NCBI RefSeq assembly: GCF_042662625.1
Contig: NZ_JBHSXH010000015.1
Location: 682,001 to 746,000 of the forward strand
Direction: 5' to 3'
DNA: 64,000 nucleotides
Source of the DNA: Halopelagius fulvigenes
GTDB taxonomy: Archaea; Halobacteriota; Halobacteria; Halobacteriales; Haloferacaceae
The position numbers and the translations under genes were made by a program. Below the pieces are notes generated by a model. It searched no databases and had not been told where the DNA came from. It worked only from the letters and a program-made list of their open reading frames with translations. How positions within the stretch are numbered: the stretch's first letter is position 1; every line of letters begins with the position of its first letter. Of this stretch, positions 42,761 through 50,881 are shown piece by piece.

Positions 42761-43224
42761 CGCGACTGCACCCGCGCGTCCAAGTGCTGTGGGCCGGTCG
42801 CTCGGCGATTACCGCGGCGATACTCGGCGGTATCGCCTTCGCCGTCGTCCGCTTCTTCGCCCCGCCGTTTCTCCCCTCGTGGACGCCGTTCGCCGTGGGC
42901 GGCACCCTCCTCGTTCTCGGCGTCCTCCTCGCCGTCGCGCGGTACCGGTCGTGGACGTACGAGGTCCGCGACGACTCGCTGTACCTCGAACGCGGGGTGT
43001 TCACCCGCGTCCGCACGGTCGTCCCGTTCGTCCGCATCCAGCACGTCGACTCCGCTCGGAACCCCACCGAACGGTTCGTCGGACTGGCGCGAACCGTCGT
43101 CTACACGGCGGGGTCCCGCGGGGCCGACGTGACGGTTCCGGGGCTCACGCTGGAGGGCGCGGAGGAACTACAGGAGCGGTTGAAGCGGCTCGCCATCCGC
43201 TCCGAAGGCGAGGACGCGGTCTGA
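42757..43224 (+). CDS. Bacterial PH-domain membrane protein (YdbS-like)
   Basis: 155 residues. Two membrane helices in a hairpin at residues 17-55 (AITAAILGGIAFAVVRFFAPPF; FAVGGTLLVLGVLLAVARY), then a bPH2/PH-like domain with the family core RTVVPFVRIQHVDSARNPTERFVGLARTVVYTAGSRG. Probably acts with the larger neighbour (one base away) as a membrane-attached pair. Function of these pairs is poorly known. Confidence 0.82.
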   Translation: MTRLHPRVQVLWAGRSAITAAILGGIAFAVVRFFAPPFLPSWTPFAVGGTLLVLGVLLAVARYRSWTYEVRDDSLYLERGVFTRVRTVVPFVRIQHVDSARNPTERFVGLARTVVYTAGSRGADVTVPGLTLEGAEELQERLKRLAIRSEGEDAV

Positions 43225-43225
43225 G

Positions 43226-44941
43226 ATGCCCGAGCAGCGACTCTCGGCGCTCTCGGTGCCGTACCGCGTCATCCAACGGGGCGGGAGCGTCCTCGCGTTC
43301 GTCGCGTTCGCCCTCGCCACGGGGGGGATGAACCTCCCGTTCGTCGGACTCGCCGGTCCCGCCGCGTTGGTCGTCGTCGCCGGCGGCGGCGTCGCCCTCC
43401 TGATCGCCTACGAGGCGGCGTACTACCGCCTGTTCGGGTACGACCTCACCGCCGACACGCTGGACATCCACTCCGGCGTCGTCGCTCGTCGGACGCGCGA
43501 GATACCGCTCCGGCGCATCCAGAACGTCGATATCTCCCGGAACGTCGTCCAACGAGCGGTCGGCATCGCGGCGGTGAACTTCGAGACGGCGGGCGGGAGC
43601 GGAACCGAGGCGCAGCTCCGCTACGTCTCCTTCGAGGAGGCGAAACGCCTCCAGCGGGAACTGCCGCGCCTCAAGCGCGGCGAGGACGCCGAACCGGAGA
43701 CGCGCGCGCCCGCGGAGGAACTGTTCTCCCTCGACGACCGCGAACTCGCAATCTTGGGCGCGCTCTCGTTCGACTTCCGCATCCCCGGCGCGGTGTTCCT
43801 GTTCGCCTCGGGATCCGTCCCGTTCGTCACGTCGCTCCTGCCGGACGCGTTCGGGTTCCCCACCGCCGTCGTCGGCGTCGTCGTCCTCGTCGTCGCCGCG
43901 GTTCTCGTCTCATGGGTGGCCGGCGCGACGGTGGCCGTCGTCAACTACTACGGCTTCCGCCTCGTGCGGTCGGAGGACGAACTTCAGTACGAACGCGGGC
44001 TGCTCCAGCGGTACGACGGGTCGATTCCGTTCGACAAGGTGCAGACGCTGACCGTCGCGGACAACCCGCTGAAGCGGTGGGCGGGGTACGCGACGCTCCT
44101 CATCGAGACGGCGGGGCACGGACCGGGCGGCAGCGAGAACGGCCGCGGGTCCGAGGCGGCGATTCCCCTCGCGCGGCGGGAGCGAATCGACTCGCTCGTG
44201 AACGACATCGAACGCGTCGGGTCGCCGGCGTTCGAACGCCCGCCGAAGCGGACTCGCCGCCGGTACGCCGCGCGCTATCTCATCGCGCTCTCCGTTCTCA
44301 CCGGCGTGCTGTACGCCGCGAACACCGTCTTCGGCGGGATTCCGTGGTACTGGACCGGGCTCGTCCTGCCGGCGATTCCCGTCGCGGCGCACTACAAGTG
44401 GAAGCACCGCGGCTACTGGCTCGGTCCGGACCACGTCGTCACGCGAAACGGCGTGTTGAAGCGCGAGACGAAAGCCGTCCCGTACTACCGCATCCAGACG
44501 GTCATCGACACCCGGACGATATTCCAGCGTCGCCTCCGCCTCGCCACCGTCACCATCGACACCGCGGGGTCGCTCTCGCTGGGCGGGAGCGACGCCGCCG
44601 CCGTCGATATCGACGCCGCGAGCGCCGACCGACTCCGGGACGAACTCGACAGCCGACTCATCGCCGCCCGCGCCGCCCGGCAGGCCGAACAGCGTCGAAC
44701 GCGGCGGGCCGCCGCGGAGGCGGAGTTCGAATCGGAGGCCGACTCTGAAGGCGAGGGCGAAGGCGACGCCGAGGGCGACGGTGCAGGAACGAGCGGCGTT
44801 CCCGAGGGCGACGACGCAGTCGTCGAGAACAACGCGTCGGAAACCGACGGCGCGTCCGGCACCGACGCCGATATCGCGGACGAATCCGACGCCGCGGACG
44901 ACGACTCGGTCGTCCGGGACGAGACGCGGGGCGAGGAGTAG
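43226..44941 (+). CDS. Multi-domain PH-domain membrane protein (YdbT-like)
   Basis: 571 residues. Three bPH repeats are visible, each with an R..RIQNVDI/K.QTLTV-type strand (REIPLRRIQNVDISRN; DGSIPFDKVQTLTVADN; KAVPYYRIQTVIDTR), separated by pairs of membrane helices. The C-terminal 90 residues are a low-complexity acidic tail (AEGDGAGTSG...) typical of haloarchaeal surface or cytosolic linkers. Together with the YdbS-like gene it forms a two-gene operon conserved in bacteria and haloarchaea. Confidence 0.83.
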   Translation: MPEQRLSALSVPYRVIQRGGSVLAFVAFALATGGMNLPFVGLAGPAALVVVAGGGVALLIAYEAAYYRLFGYDLTADTLDIHSGVVARRTREIPLRRIQNVDISRNVVQRAVGIAAVNFETAGGSGTEAQLRYVSFEEAKRLQRELPRLKRGEDAEPETRAPAEELFSLDDRELAILGALSFDFRIPGAVFLFASGSVPFVTSLLPDAFGFPTAVVGVVVLVVAAVLVSWVAGATVAVVNYYGFRLVRSEDELQYERGLLQRYDGSIPFDKVQTLTVADNPLKRWAGYATLLIETAGHGPGGSENGRGSEAAIPLARRERIDSLVNDIERVGSPAFERPPKRTRRRYAARYLIALSVLTGVLYAANTVFGGIPWYWTGLVLPAIPVAAHYKWKHRGYWLGPDHVVTRNGVLKRETKAVPYYRIQTVIDTRTIFQRRLRLATVTIDTAGSLSLGGSDAAAVDIDAASADRLRDELDSRLIAARAARQAEQRRTRRAAAEAEFESEADSEGEGEGDAEGDGAGTSGVPEGDDAVVENNASETDGASGTDADIADESDAADDDSVVRDETRGEE

Positions 44942-45200
44942 CCGGCGACTCACCGGCGGTTTCCGAGGGGGTTCTCTGCTCGTAGTTCAGACCGAAGTAC
45001 CCGCCAGTGTAGCGCGTATCGTTCTCCCTACGGAACCGACTCGGTCAGTTCAGAGGTGGACTCAGCGGACGGGTGGCCTCCATACGGTATCGTGTCCGAG
45101 TAGGAGCCGGACGAAGAACCCGCCGGCGACGACCGTTTCGGCGACGGTGATTCTCCGTCGGTGAGTAAACCATTTTTCCCGGTGGCTCGCACCGTCCCGT

Positions 45201-45899
45201 ATGGTCTCGAACGGACTCCGGAGACTGCTGGAAGGTAACGAGCGACACGTACGCGACACCGCCGCCGACCACTTCTCGGGGCTCAGAGAGGGCCAAGACC
45301 CCGACGTGGTGACGGTCAGTTGTTCGGACTCGCGCGTCCCCGCCGAGGGCGCGTGGGACGTGGCGGAGGCGGGCGAACTGTTCACGTCGGTCAACGTCGG
45401 CAATCAGGCGTGGACGGACGCCGACGGTGAACTCGTCGCCAACGACGCCGTCGGCTACGCCGTCGATTCGCTGGACGTGGACGACGCGGTCGTCCTCGGC
45501 CACACCGGGTGCGGGGCGGTCACCGCCGCCTACCGGGCGGTTAGCGGCGAGGGGGGCGACGCCCTGCCGGGCGTCGAACAGGCGATATCCCGACTCGTCC
45601 CGTACGTCGAGGCGGCGGCGGAGGAAGGCATCTACGACGAGGAGACGGAGACGGAGACGGGCGAGGCGGTCAACCGCCTCGTCGAGTACCTCGTCCGCGA
45701 ACAGGTGAAGTTCCTCGTCGAGAGCGACGCCGTCCCCGAGGACGTGACCGTCTCGGGGTTCGTCTACGACTTCCAACGGGCGTACGGCGACGACGACGGG
45801 GCGGCGTACCTCGTCTCCGTGGACGGGGAAACCGACGGTGACGCCCTCCGCGAACGCGTGCCCGAGGAGTACGAGGACCGCGTTCGCTCGCTGCTCTAA
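45201..45899 (+). CDS. Beta-class carbonic anhydrase
   Basis: 232 residues. Zinc ligands and active site residues: Cys41 and Asp43-Arg45 in SCSDSRVPAEGAWD, His101 and Cys104 in LGHTGCGAV. CO2 + H2O to bicarbonate + H+. The C-terminal half is longer than in the smallest members. CCATTTTTCCC at 45170-45179 is the likely TATA region for a leaderless ATG. Its stop codon overlaps the stop of the convergent KDPG-aldolase-type gene. Bicarbonate is a substrate of PurK elsewhere in this window; the link is only thematic. Confidence 0.92.
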   Translation: MVSNGLRRLLEGNERHVRDTAADHFSGLREGQDPDVVTVSCSDSRVPAEGAWDVAEAGELFTSVNVGNQAWTDADGELVANDAVGYAVDSLDVDDAVVLGHTGCGAVTAAYRAVSGEGGDALPGVEQAISRLVPYVEAAAEEGIYDEETETETGEAVNRLVEYLVREQVKFLVESDAVPEDVTVSGFVYDFQRAYGDDDGAAYLVSVDGETDGDALRERVPEEYEDRVRSLL

Positions 45900-46552
45900 T
45901 TCCGAGCAGACTCTATCGCGTCGGTGAACTCGCGGGCCGTCTCCGTGATGGACTCGTAGTCGCCCGACTCGATGGCGTCGGCGTCCATGATGGAACTGCC
46001 CGCCCCGACGACGAGTGCGCCCGCCTCGATGAAGTCTGCGGCGTTGTCGATGTCGATGCCGCCCGTCGGCATGATGGGAATCTGCGGAAGCGGCCCTTGA
46101 ATACTCGATAGGTGCTTCGGCCCCGCCGTGGAGGCGGGGAACAGTTTCACGAAGTCCGCGCCGGTCTCGAAGGCGCGTATCGCCTCCGTCGGCGTGAAGA
46201 TGCCCGGCGCGACCAAGGTGCCGTGGCGGTTGCTCGTCTCGACGACGTCCTCGTGGAAACTCGGGCTGACGACGAACTCCGCGCCCGCCCGGATGGCCTG
46301 CCCCGCCGTCTCCCCGTCGAGGACCGTCCCGGCGCCGACGATAGCCTCGTCGTCCGTGAACGACGCCGACAGTTCGCGGATGAGTTCCATCGCGTCGGGG
46401 TTGTCGGCGGTTATCTCGTACGCCGTGACGCCGCCCTCCTGAAGCGCCTGCGCCACCTCGATGACGGTGTCTGCGTCGGCCCCGCGCATCACCGCGACGA
46501 CGCCGCTCTCGGTGAGTCGTTGCATGTCCTCGTGTACGTCGAGTGCGACCAT
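45896..46552 (-). CDS. KDPG/KHG aldolase-type (bacterial Eda-like) enzyme
   Basis: 218 residues, class I aldolase with Schiff-base Lys136 in GADFVKLFPAS, GAGTVLDGE and PGIFTPTEAI motifs. Splits 2-keto-3-deoxy-(6-phospho)gluconate into pyruvate and glyceraldehyde(-3-P). The YEITADNPDAM segment has no arginine where bacterial KDPG aldolase has one (E. coli Eda 'TLRT'), so phosphate recognition may differ and a non-phosphorylated or other keto acid substrate is possible. CTATTAAG at 46578-46585 on the minus strand gives a leaderless start. Confidence 0.85.
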   Translation of the reverse strand: MVALDVHEDMQRLTESGVVAVMRGADADTVIEVAQALQEGGVTAYEITADNPDAMELIRELSASFTDDEAIVGAGTVLDGETAGQAIRAGAEFVVSPSFHEDVVETSNRHGTLVAPGIFTPTEAIRAFETGADFVKLFPASTAGPKHLSSIQGPLPQIPIMPTGGIDIDNAADFIEAGALVVGAGSSIMDADAIESGDYESITETAREFTDAIESARN

Positions 46553-46712
46553 GTCGTCTCCACCTCCGCCGCGTTCGCTATTAAGCCCCCGGGACCGACG
46601 GACGGCACCGACTCGGCCCCCTCGTCCGACCTCCGCATCCGCCGACGGTTCTTCCGTGGCGAGTGTGAACGCGCGACAACCTCTTCACCTCTCGACCCTT
46701 ACCCGACGTAAG

Positions 46713-46727
46713 CGACCCCGAGGGTCG
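46713..46727. promoter_or_regulatory. Short inverted repeat just before the protease gene
   Basis: CGACCC-CGA-GGGTCG is a perfect 6-bp inverted repeat with a 3-base loop, ending 9 bases before ATG 46736. A further CGACCC copy lies at 46693-46698. It could form an RNA hairpin over the ribosome-binding region or be a regulator site; both are guesses. Confidence 0.35.
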
Positions 46728-46735
46728 TACACCAC

Positions 46736-47893
46736 ATGTTCGGAGAAACCGATTACGAGAGGCTGTACCGCGACGTCATCCCCTCCGTCGTCTCGCTGTA
46801 CGTCGGCCGCCGCGCGCCGAGCGTCGGCGCGGGGTCGGGGTTCGTCTACGACGACCAGCACGTGCTGACGAACCAACACGTCGTCGACGGGGCCGCCGCC
46901 GTCGAACTCCGGTTCGCCGACGGGGGCTGGGCGACGGGCGAGGTGGTCGGGACGGACGCCTACACGGACCTCGCCGTCGTCGCGGTGGAGGACCTCCCGG
47001 AGTCGGCGACGCCGCTTCCGGTCGCCGGCGAGAACCCCTCGCCCGGCCGGCCCGTCGCCGCACTCGGCAACCCGCTCGGACTCGACGGCTCCATCACCGC
47101 GGGCATCGTCTCCGGGTCGAACAGGTCGATGCCCACCTCCGGCGGGTTCGCCATCCCGGACGTCGTCCAGACGGACGCGCCCATCAACCCCGGGAACTCC
47201 GGGGGTCCGCTCGTCGCCCTCGACGGCGACGGCGGCTACGAAGTCGTCGGCGTCAACCGCGCCAGACAGGGCGACAACATCGGCTTCGCCGTCTCGCCCA
47301 CCATCGTCGAACGCGTCGTCCCGGAACTCGTCGAGTCCGGCCGCTACGCGCACTCGTACCTGCGGGCGCGGACGCTCGACGTGACGCCCACCGTCGCGGA
47401 AGCCAACGGCGCGGACGAACCCCGCGGCGTCCTCGTCGTGGACATCGCCGAGCAGAGCTCTGCGGGCCGTCGGGGACAATCCGACGACATCGCCGAGCAG
47501 AGCTCGGCGGGCCGCCGGGGACGCCCCGACGACATCGCCGAACGGAGTTCAACGGACGGTCGGACGCAGTCCGACGAGACGGAATCGGACGCCCTCAGGG
47601 GCGCGGACGACACCCGCGACGTCCGCGGCCAACGCGTCCCCGTCGGGGGCGACATCATCGTCGGCATCGGCGGCAACGAACTCCGCTCGCACGAGGAGTT
47701 GATGCGCTATCTCATCACGGAGACGCGCCCCGGCGAACCCGTCGAGATAGACGTGATACGCGACGGCGTAGAGAGGACGCTCTCCGTCACCTTGGACGAA
47801 CGCCCCTCGCCCGAGGACCGCCGCCGCGAACGTCGCGCGCGGGAGGGCGGGCGCGGCGGCGCGCGCCGCGGGTCGAACGTTCCGGTCCGCTGA
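46736..47893 (+). CDS. HtrA/Deg-like serine protease with a repeat-expanded PDZ domain
   Basis: 385 residues. Trypsin-like S1C triad: His48 (LTNQHVVDGA), Asp78 (YTDLAVV) and Ser155 (NPGNSGGPL). A single PDZ domain follows (about 205-360). Inside it, after the strand GVLVVD, lies an insert of three 15-residue repeats (residues 236-280) of the form DIAEQSSAGRRGQSD, then a further acidic/Arg stretch, before the PDZ resumes at GGDIIVGIGGNELRSH. No signal peptide or membrane segment is seen, so the enzyme may be cytosolic or secreted by an unseen route. HtrA proteins degrade misfolded proteins. The repeat insert makes this PDZ longer than usual and could change peptide binding. Confidence 0.88.
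   Translation: MFGETDYERLYRDVIPSVVSLYVGRRAPSVGAGSGFVYDDQHVLTNQHVVDGAAAVELRFADGGWATGEVVGTDAYTDLAVVAVEDLPESATPLPVAGENPSPGRPVAALGNPLGLDGSITAGIVSGSNRSMPTSGGFAIPDVVQTDAPINPGNSGGPLVALDGDGGYEVVGVNRARQGDNIGFAVSPTIVERVVPELVESGRYAHSYLRARTLDVTPTVAEANGADEPRGVLVVDIAEQSSAGRRGQSDDIAEQSSAGRRGRPDDIAERSSTDGRTQSDETESDALRGADDTRDVRGQRVPVGGDIIVGIGGNELRSHEELMRYLITETRPGEPVEIDVIRDGVERTLSVTLDERPSPEDRRRERRAREGGRGGARRGSNVPVR
47441..47575 (+). repeat. Three tandem in-frame copies of the two-hairpin 45-bp element
   Basis: Units at 47441-47485, 47486-47530 and 47531-47575. Each begins GACATCGCCGA and can fold as stem 1 (unit 2: GCCGAGC-AGA-GCTCGGC) and stem 2 (unit 3: GTCGGAC-GCA-GTCCGAC; unit 2: CGGGG-ACG-CCCCG). Unit 3 has GAAC/GTTC where units 1-2 have GAGC/GCTC, and unit 2 has GGGG/CCCC where unit 3 has GGAC/GTCC, so pairing is kept. 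Unit 1 has imperfect stems. Confidence 0.85.
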
Positions 47894-47948
47894 CCGTCCG
47901 TTTCGGGGGCAGAACGCACTTCCCGGCCGCACCGTTACTACGGAACCG

Positions 47949-48980
47949 ATGGCTCAACACCACGAGGGAGAGACGGACGTCCGCCTTCGGTCGTACCGCC
48001 GGGCGGCGCGAACAGTTCCGTCGAAGGTACACGAGTGGGTGTTCCTCGACGGGAGCCGACTGGTCTTGGCCGCCATCCTCCTCGTCGTGTTCGGGACGTT
48101 CGTGAGCCTCCTCGACTGGTGGTTCAAGGTGAGCCACATCAAACTCTCGCCGGTTTACTACCTGCTGAGCGCCATTTTCGGCGGAAACTTCACCCTCGTG
48201 GCCGTCGTGCTCTCCATCAACCAACTCGTCATCTCCCGGCAGTTGAGTGACCTCGGCGAACTCCGCGAGCAGATATCTGAGGCCAGAGAGTACCGCCAGA
48301 AGGCCGTGGAACTCACCGCTGTGGACACTGCGCCGGTCACCCCGGCGGCGTTCGTAGAAGTGCTCTTCGAGGGTATCTGCGACGCCCTCGGCGACATCGA
48401 ACGCCAGCGGGAACGCCTCGGAAGCGAGTTGGACGGGGAGGTCGAGGAGTGGTCGAAACCGCTCGACAGACACGCGGCGTCGGTACTTCGCGGCATCAAG
48501 GACAGCGACTCCGAGGTGTTCGGCACGCTCGTGTTGATGTTGGACTCGAACTACTCACAGGAGATGTACGACATCGTCGAGTTCCGCAAGAAACGCGGCG
48601 ACGATCTCCCCGACGAGATGGAGGAGACGCTCGAGAGACTCGTCGTCCGACTCCAGCAGATAGACGTGGCGCGGCAGTACCTGAAGACGCTCTACATGCA
48701 GGTGGAACTCGCGCGCCTGTCGCGTCGCCTCCTGTACGTCGGGACGCCGGCCATCCTCCTGACGATGACCGTCCTCACGATACTGTCGATTACCCCGTCG
48801 ACCGTCGCCAGCATCGGCCAACTGTCGTTCGTCATCCTCGTCGTTTCGACCGTCGGCACGGCTCCACTGATGGTACTCATCTCCTACGTGCTGCGCCTCT
48901 CCGTCGTCTCGGAGCGAACCGTCGCCATCACGCCGTTCACCACGCCGACGCAGGAACAGCCCACGTTCAAATCGCCGTGA
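47949..48980 (+). CDS. Haloarchaeal membrane protein with cytosolic helical domain
   Basis: 343 residues. Two N-terminal helices (about 38-56 and 68-92) and two C-terminal helices (about 255-277 and 284-312) flank a 160-residue charged, helix-rich middle region (EQISEAREYRQKAVEL; YDIVEFRKKRGDDLPDEMEETLERL). The end is a Pro/Thr-rich tail. No family motif is recognised. A sensor, channel or scaffold are all possible; none is supported by a motif. Confidence 0.65.
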   Translation: MAQHHEGETDVRLRSYRRAARTVPSKVHEWVFLDGSRLVLAAILLVVFGTFVSLLDWWFKVSHIKLSPVYYLLSAIFGGNFTLVAVVLSINQLVISRQLSDLGELREQISEAREYRQKAVELTAVDTAPVTPAAFVEVLFEGICDALGDIERQRERLGSELDGEVEEWSKPLDRHAASVLRGIKDSDSEVFGTLVLMLDSNYSQEMYDIVEFRKKRGDDLPDEMEETLERLVVRLQQIDVARQYLKTLYMQVELARLSRRLLYVGTPAILLTMTVLTILSITPSTVASIGQLSFVILVVSTVGTAPLMVLISYVLRLSVVSERTVAITPFTTPTQEQPTFKSP

Positions 48981-49018
48981 GAGAACCGGGAGCCGACGTT
49001 CGCTCTCTCGGCGTCGCC

Positions 49019-49780
49019 TCAGTCCGTCCGCGGAATCGCGTACGCCCCCGCGGCGAAGAACGCGACTGCCAACGCCGTCAGCACGGCTAAGTTGAACAGC
49101 GCACCCCCGGAGGCGTCGGCGTACGTCACCGCGCGGACGCCGCGGGCGAAGTACGTCAACGGCGAGAGGTTCACCGCCGGGCGGAACCACGCCGGCAGGA
49201 GGTCGGGCGTGACGAACGTCTCCGAGAGGAACAGGAGGGGCAACGCGATGGCGTTCGACGCCGCGATGACGCCGTCTTGGGAGTCGGCGACGCGGCCGAT
49301 GACGGCACCGAGGCCGCAGAACAGCGTCACGCCGAGGGCGACGAACGGGACGACCAAGAGCGTCTCGGCGGTCAGCGGAAGCGACACGCCGGTCACGAGA
49401 ACCGTGAGGACGAGAAGCGCCAACGCGGCGAGGCCGATGACGACGACGTTCACAAGCGTCTGTGCCAGCAACCACTCCGCGCGCGTGAGGGGCGTCGTCG
49501 CCAACTTCTCGAAGCGGTTGCCCTCGCGGTGGCGGGCGATGCTCGACCCGACGCGCGAGAGTGGGGTGAACAGGACGACGACGGCGAGGTAGCCGGGGAC
49601 GTAGTAGCCCGCCGGTTCGGCGAACAGGCCGCCGCCGGTCGGTTGCGTCTGCACCAACGCCCCGAAGATGAGGACGATGATGACGGGGAAGAAGAACGTG
49701 AAGAACACCGCCGTCCGGCGGCGGAGGAACGAGTGCCACGACGCGAAGAACGTCGAGCGAACGCGCCCGGCGGCGGTCAT
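49019..49780 (-). CDS. ABC-2-type transporter permease
   Basis: 253 residues from ATG 49780. Six membrane helices; first helix FFTFFFPVIIVLIFGALV, then the ABC-2 loop (TTPLTRAEWLLAQTLVNVVVIGL) and late PLLFLSETFVTPDLLPAWFRPAVNLSPLTYFARGVRAV. The last pattern is characteristic of drug, antibiotic or lipid exporters (DrrB/NodJ-like). Start overlaps the ATPase stop by 4 bases. The open frame upstream belongs to the ATPase in another frame. Confidence 0.9.
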   Translation of the reverse strand: MTAAGRVRSTFFASWHSFLRRRTAVFFTFFFPVIIVLIFGALVQTQPTGGGLFAEPAGYYVPGYLAVVVLFTPLSRVGSSIARHREGNRFEKLATTPLTRAEWLLAQTLVNVVVIGLAALALLVLTVLVTGVSLPLTAETLLVVPFVALGVTLFCGLGAVIGRVADSQDGVIAASNAIALPLLFLSETFVTPDLLPAWFRPAVNLSPLTYFARGVRAVTYADASGGALFNLAVLTALAVAFFAAGAYAIPRTD

Positions 49781-50760
49781 CGGCGACCACCTCCCGCCTC
49801 GGCGACCGGCGCGTCGGCGTTCGAGTCGGCGTCCGCCTCCGCGGCCGCGTTCGGCCGCCTGCCCGCCTCGAACGACTCGCCCGTCAGCGACAGGTAGACG
49901 TCTTCGAGGTCCGGTTCCGTCCACGTCAGCGAGTCGAACGCCACGCCCGCGTCGTCCAACGCGCGCACGGCGTCGCCGATGTCGCGGGGCGTCAGACCCT
50001 CGAAGATCAGTTTCTCCCCCCGGGTCGAGACGCTGAACCGCCCGTCGGCGAGGGCGGCGGGGTCGGGGTCCGCCGTCGTCTCCACGAGGAGTCTGCTGTC
50101 GCCGCCGTGGGCCGCCACGAGGTCGGCGGGCGTCCCGACGGCGACGGGTTCGCCGTCGTTGAGCAAGCCGACGCGGTCCGACAGGCGTTCGACCTCGGCC
50201 ATCGAGTGACTGGTGAGAAACACCGTCGTCCCGCCGTCGGCGAGCGATTCGAGCAGGTTCCACAGCGACCGCCGCCCCGCGGGGTCGATGCCCGTCGTCG
50301 GTTCGTCCAAGAACAGCACGTCGGGGTCGTTGACGAGGGCCGCCGCGACGCACGTCCGTCGCTTCTGCCCGCCCGAGAGGTTCTCGTACCACGCGTCGGC
50401 GTCGTCGCCCTCGATGCCGACGTCCGCCAACGCGGCGTCTGGGTCGCGCGCCTCGTCGTAGAGGCCCGCGTAGTAGGAGACGAGTTCGCGGGCCGTCAGG
50501 CGACTCGCGGGCGAGAACGACTGCGGGAGGAGGCCGACGCGGGACTCGTCCACCGCCGCCGGGTCGGACCCGAGGACGCTGACTTCCCCCTCGACGGCCG
50601 TCGTCCCGGTCAACGCCCGGACGAGCGTCGTCTTCCCCGCGCCGTTCGGGCCGATGAGTCCGAACACCTCGCCCTCGGCGACGGAGAGCGAGACGCCCGA
50701 AAGCGCCTCCACGTCGCCGTAGGACTTGCGGACGCTCTCGGCGACGAGTACCTTGTCCAT
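49777..50760 (-). CDS. ABC-2-type transporter ATPase
   Basis: 327 residues from ATG 50760. Walker A GPNGAGKTT, signature LSGGQKRRTCVAAAL, Walker B VLFLDEPTTGID and H-loop SHS are intact. A C-terminal DrrA-type domain of about 100 residues follows, ending with an Ala/Asp/Glu-rich low-complexity tail. With the permease it forms an exporter; substrate unknown. Confidence 0.93.
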   Translation of the reverse strand: MDKVLVAESVRKSYGDVEALSGVSLSVAEGEVFGLIGPNGAGKTTLVRALTGTTAVEGEVSVLGSDPAAVDESRVGLLPQSFSPASRLTARELVSYYAGLYDEARDPDAALADVGIEGDDADAWYENLSGGQKRRTCVAAALVNDPDVLFLDEPTTGIDPAGRRSLWNLLESLADGGTTVFLTSHSMAEVERLSDRVGLLNDGEPVAVGTPADLVAAHGGDSRLLVETTADPDPAALADGRFSVSTRGEKLIFEGLTPRDIGDAVRALDDAGVAFDSLTWTEPDLEDVYLSLTGESFEAGRRPNAAAEADADSNADAPVAEAGGGRR

Positions 50761-50881
50761 ACCTCCGGTTCGGTGTCGTCCGGTGGTAAGGGATTCGGAA
50801 TCCGGCGCGGAATCGAACGGGGAACCACCCGACCGACCCGCCGGAGGAGGCTTTAATCCGGCCCCGGCCCCAGGTCCGCCC

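Noticed and set aside
44942..45200. Possible gene between the PH-domain gene and carbonic anhydrase
   Set aside because: A minus-strand frame gives a short hydrophobic peptide (ETVVAGGFFVRLLLGHD) but has no start codon or promoter; only the carbonic anhydrase promoter is convincing in these 259 bases.
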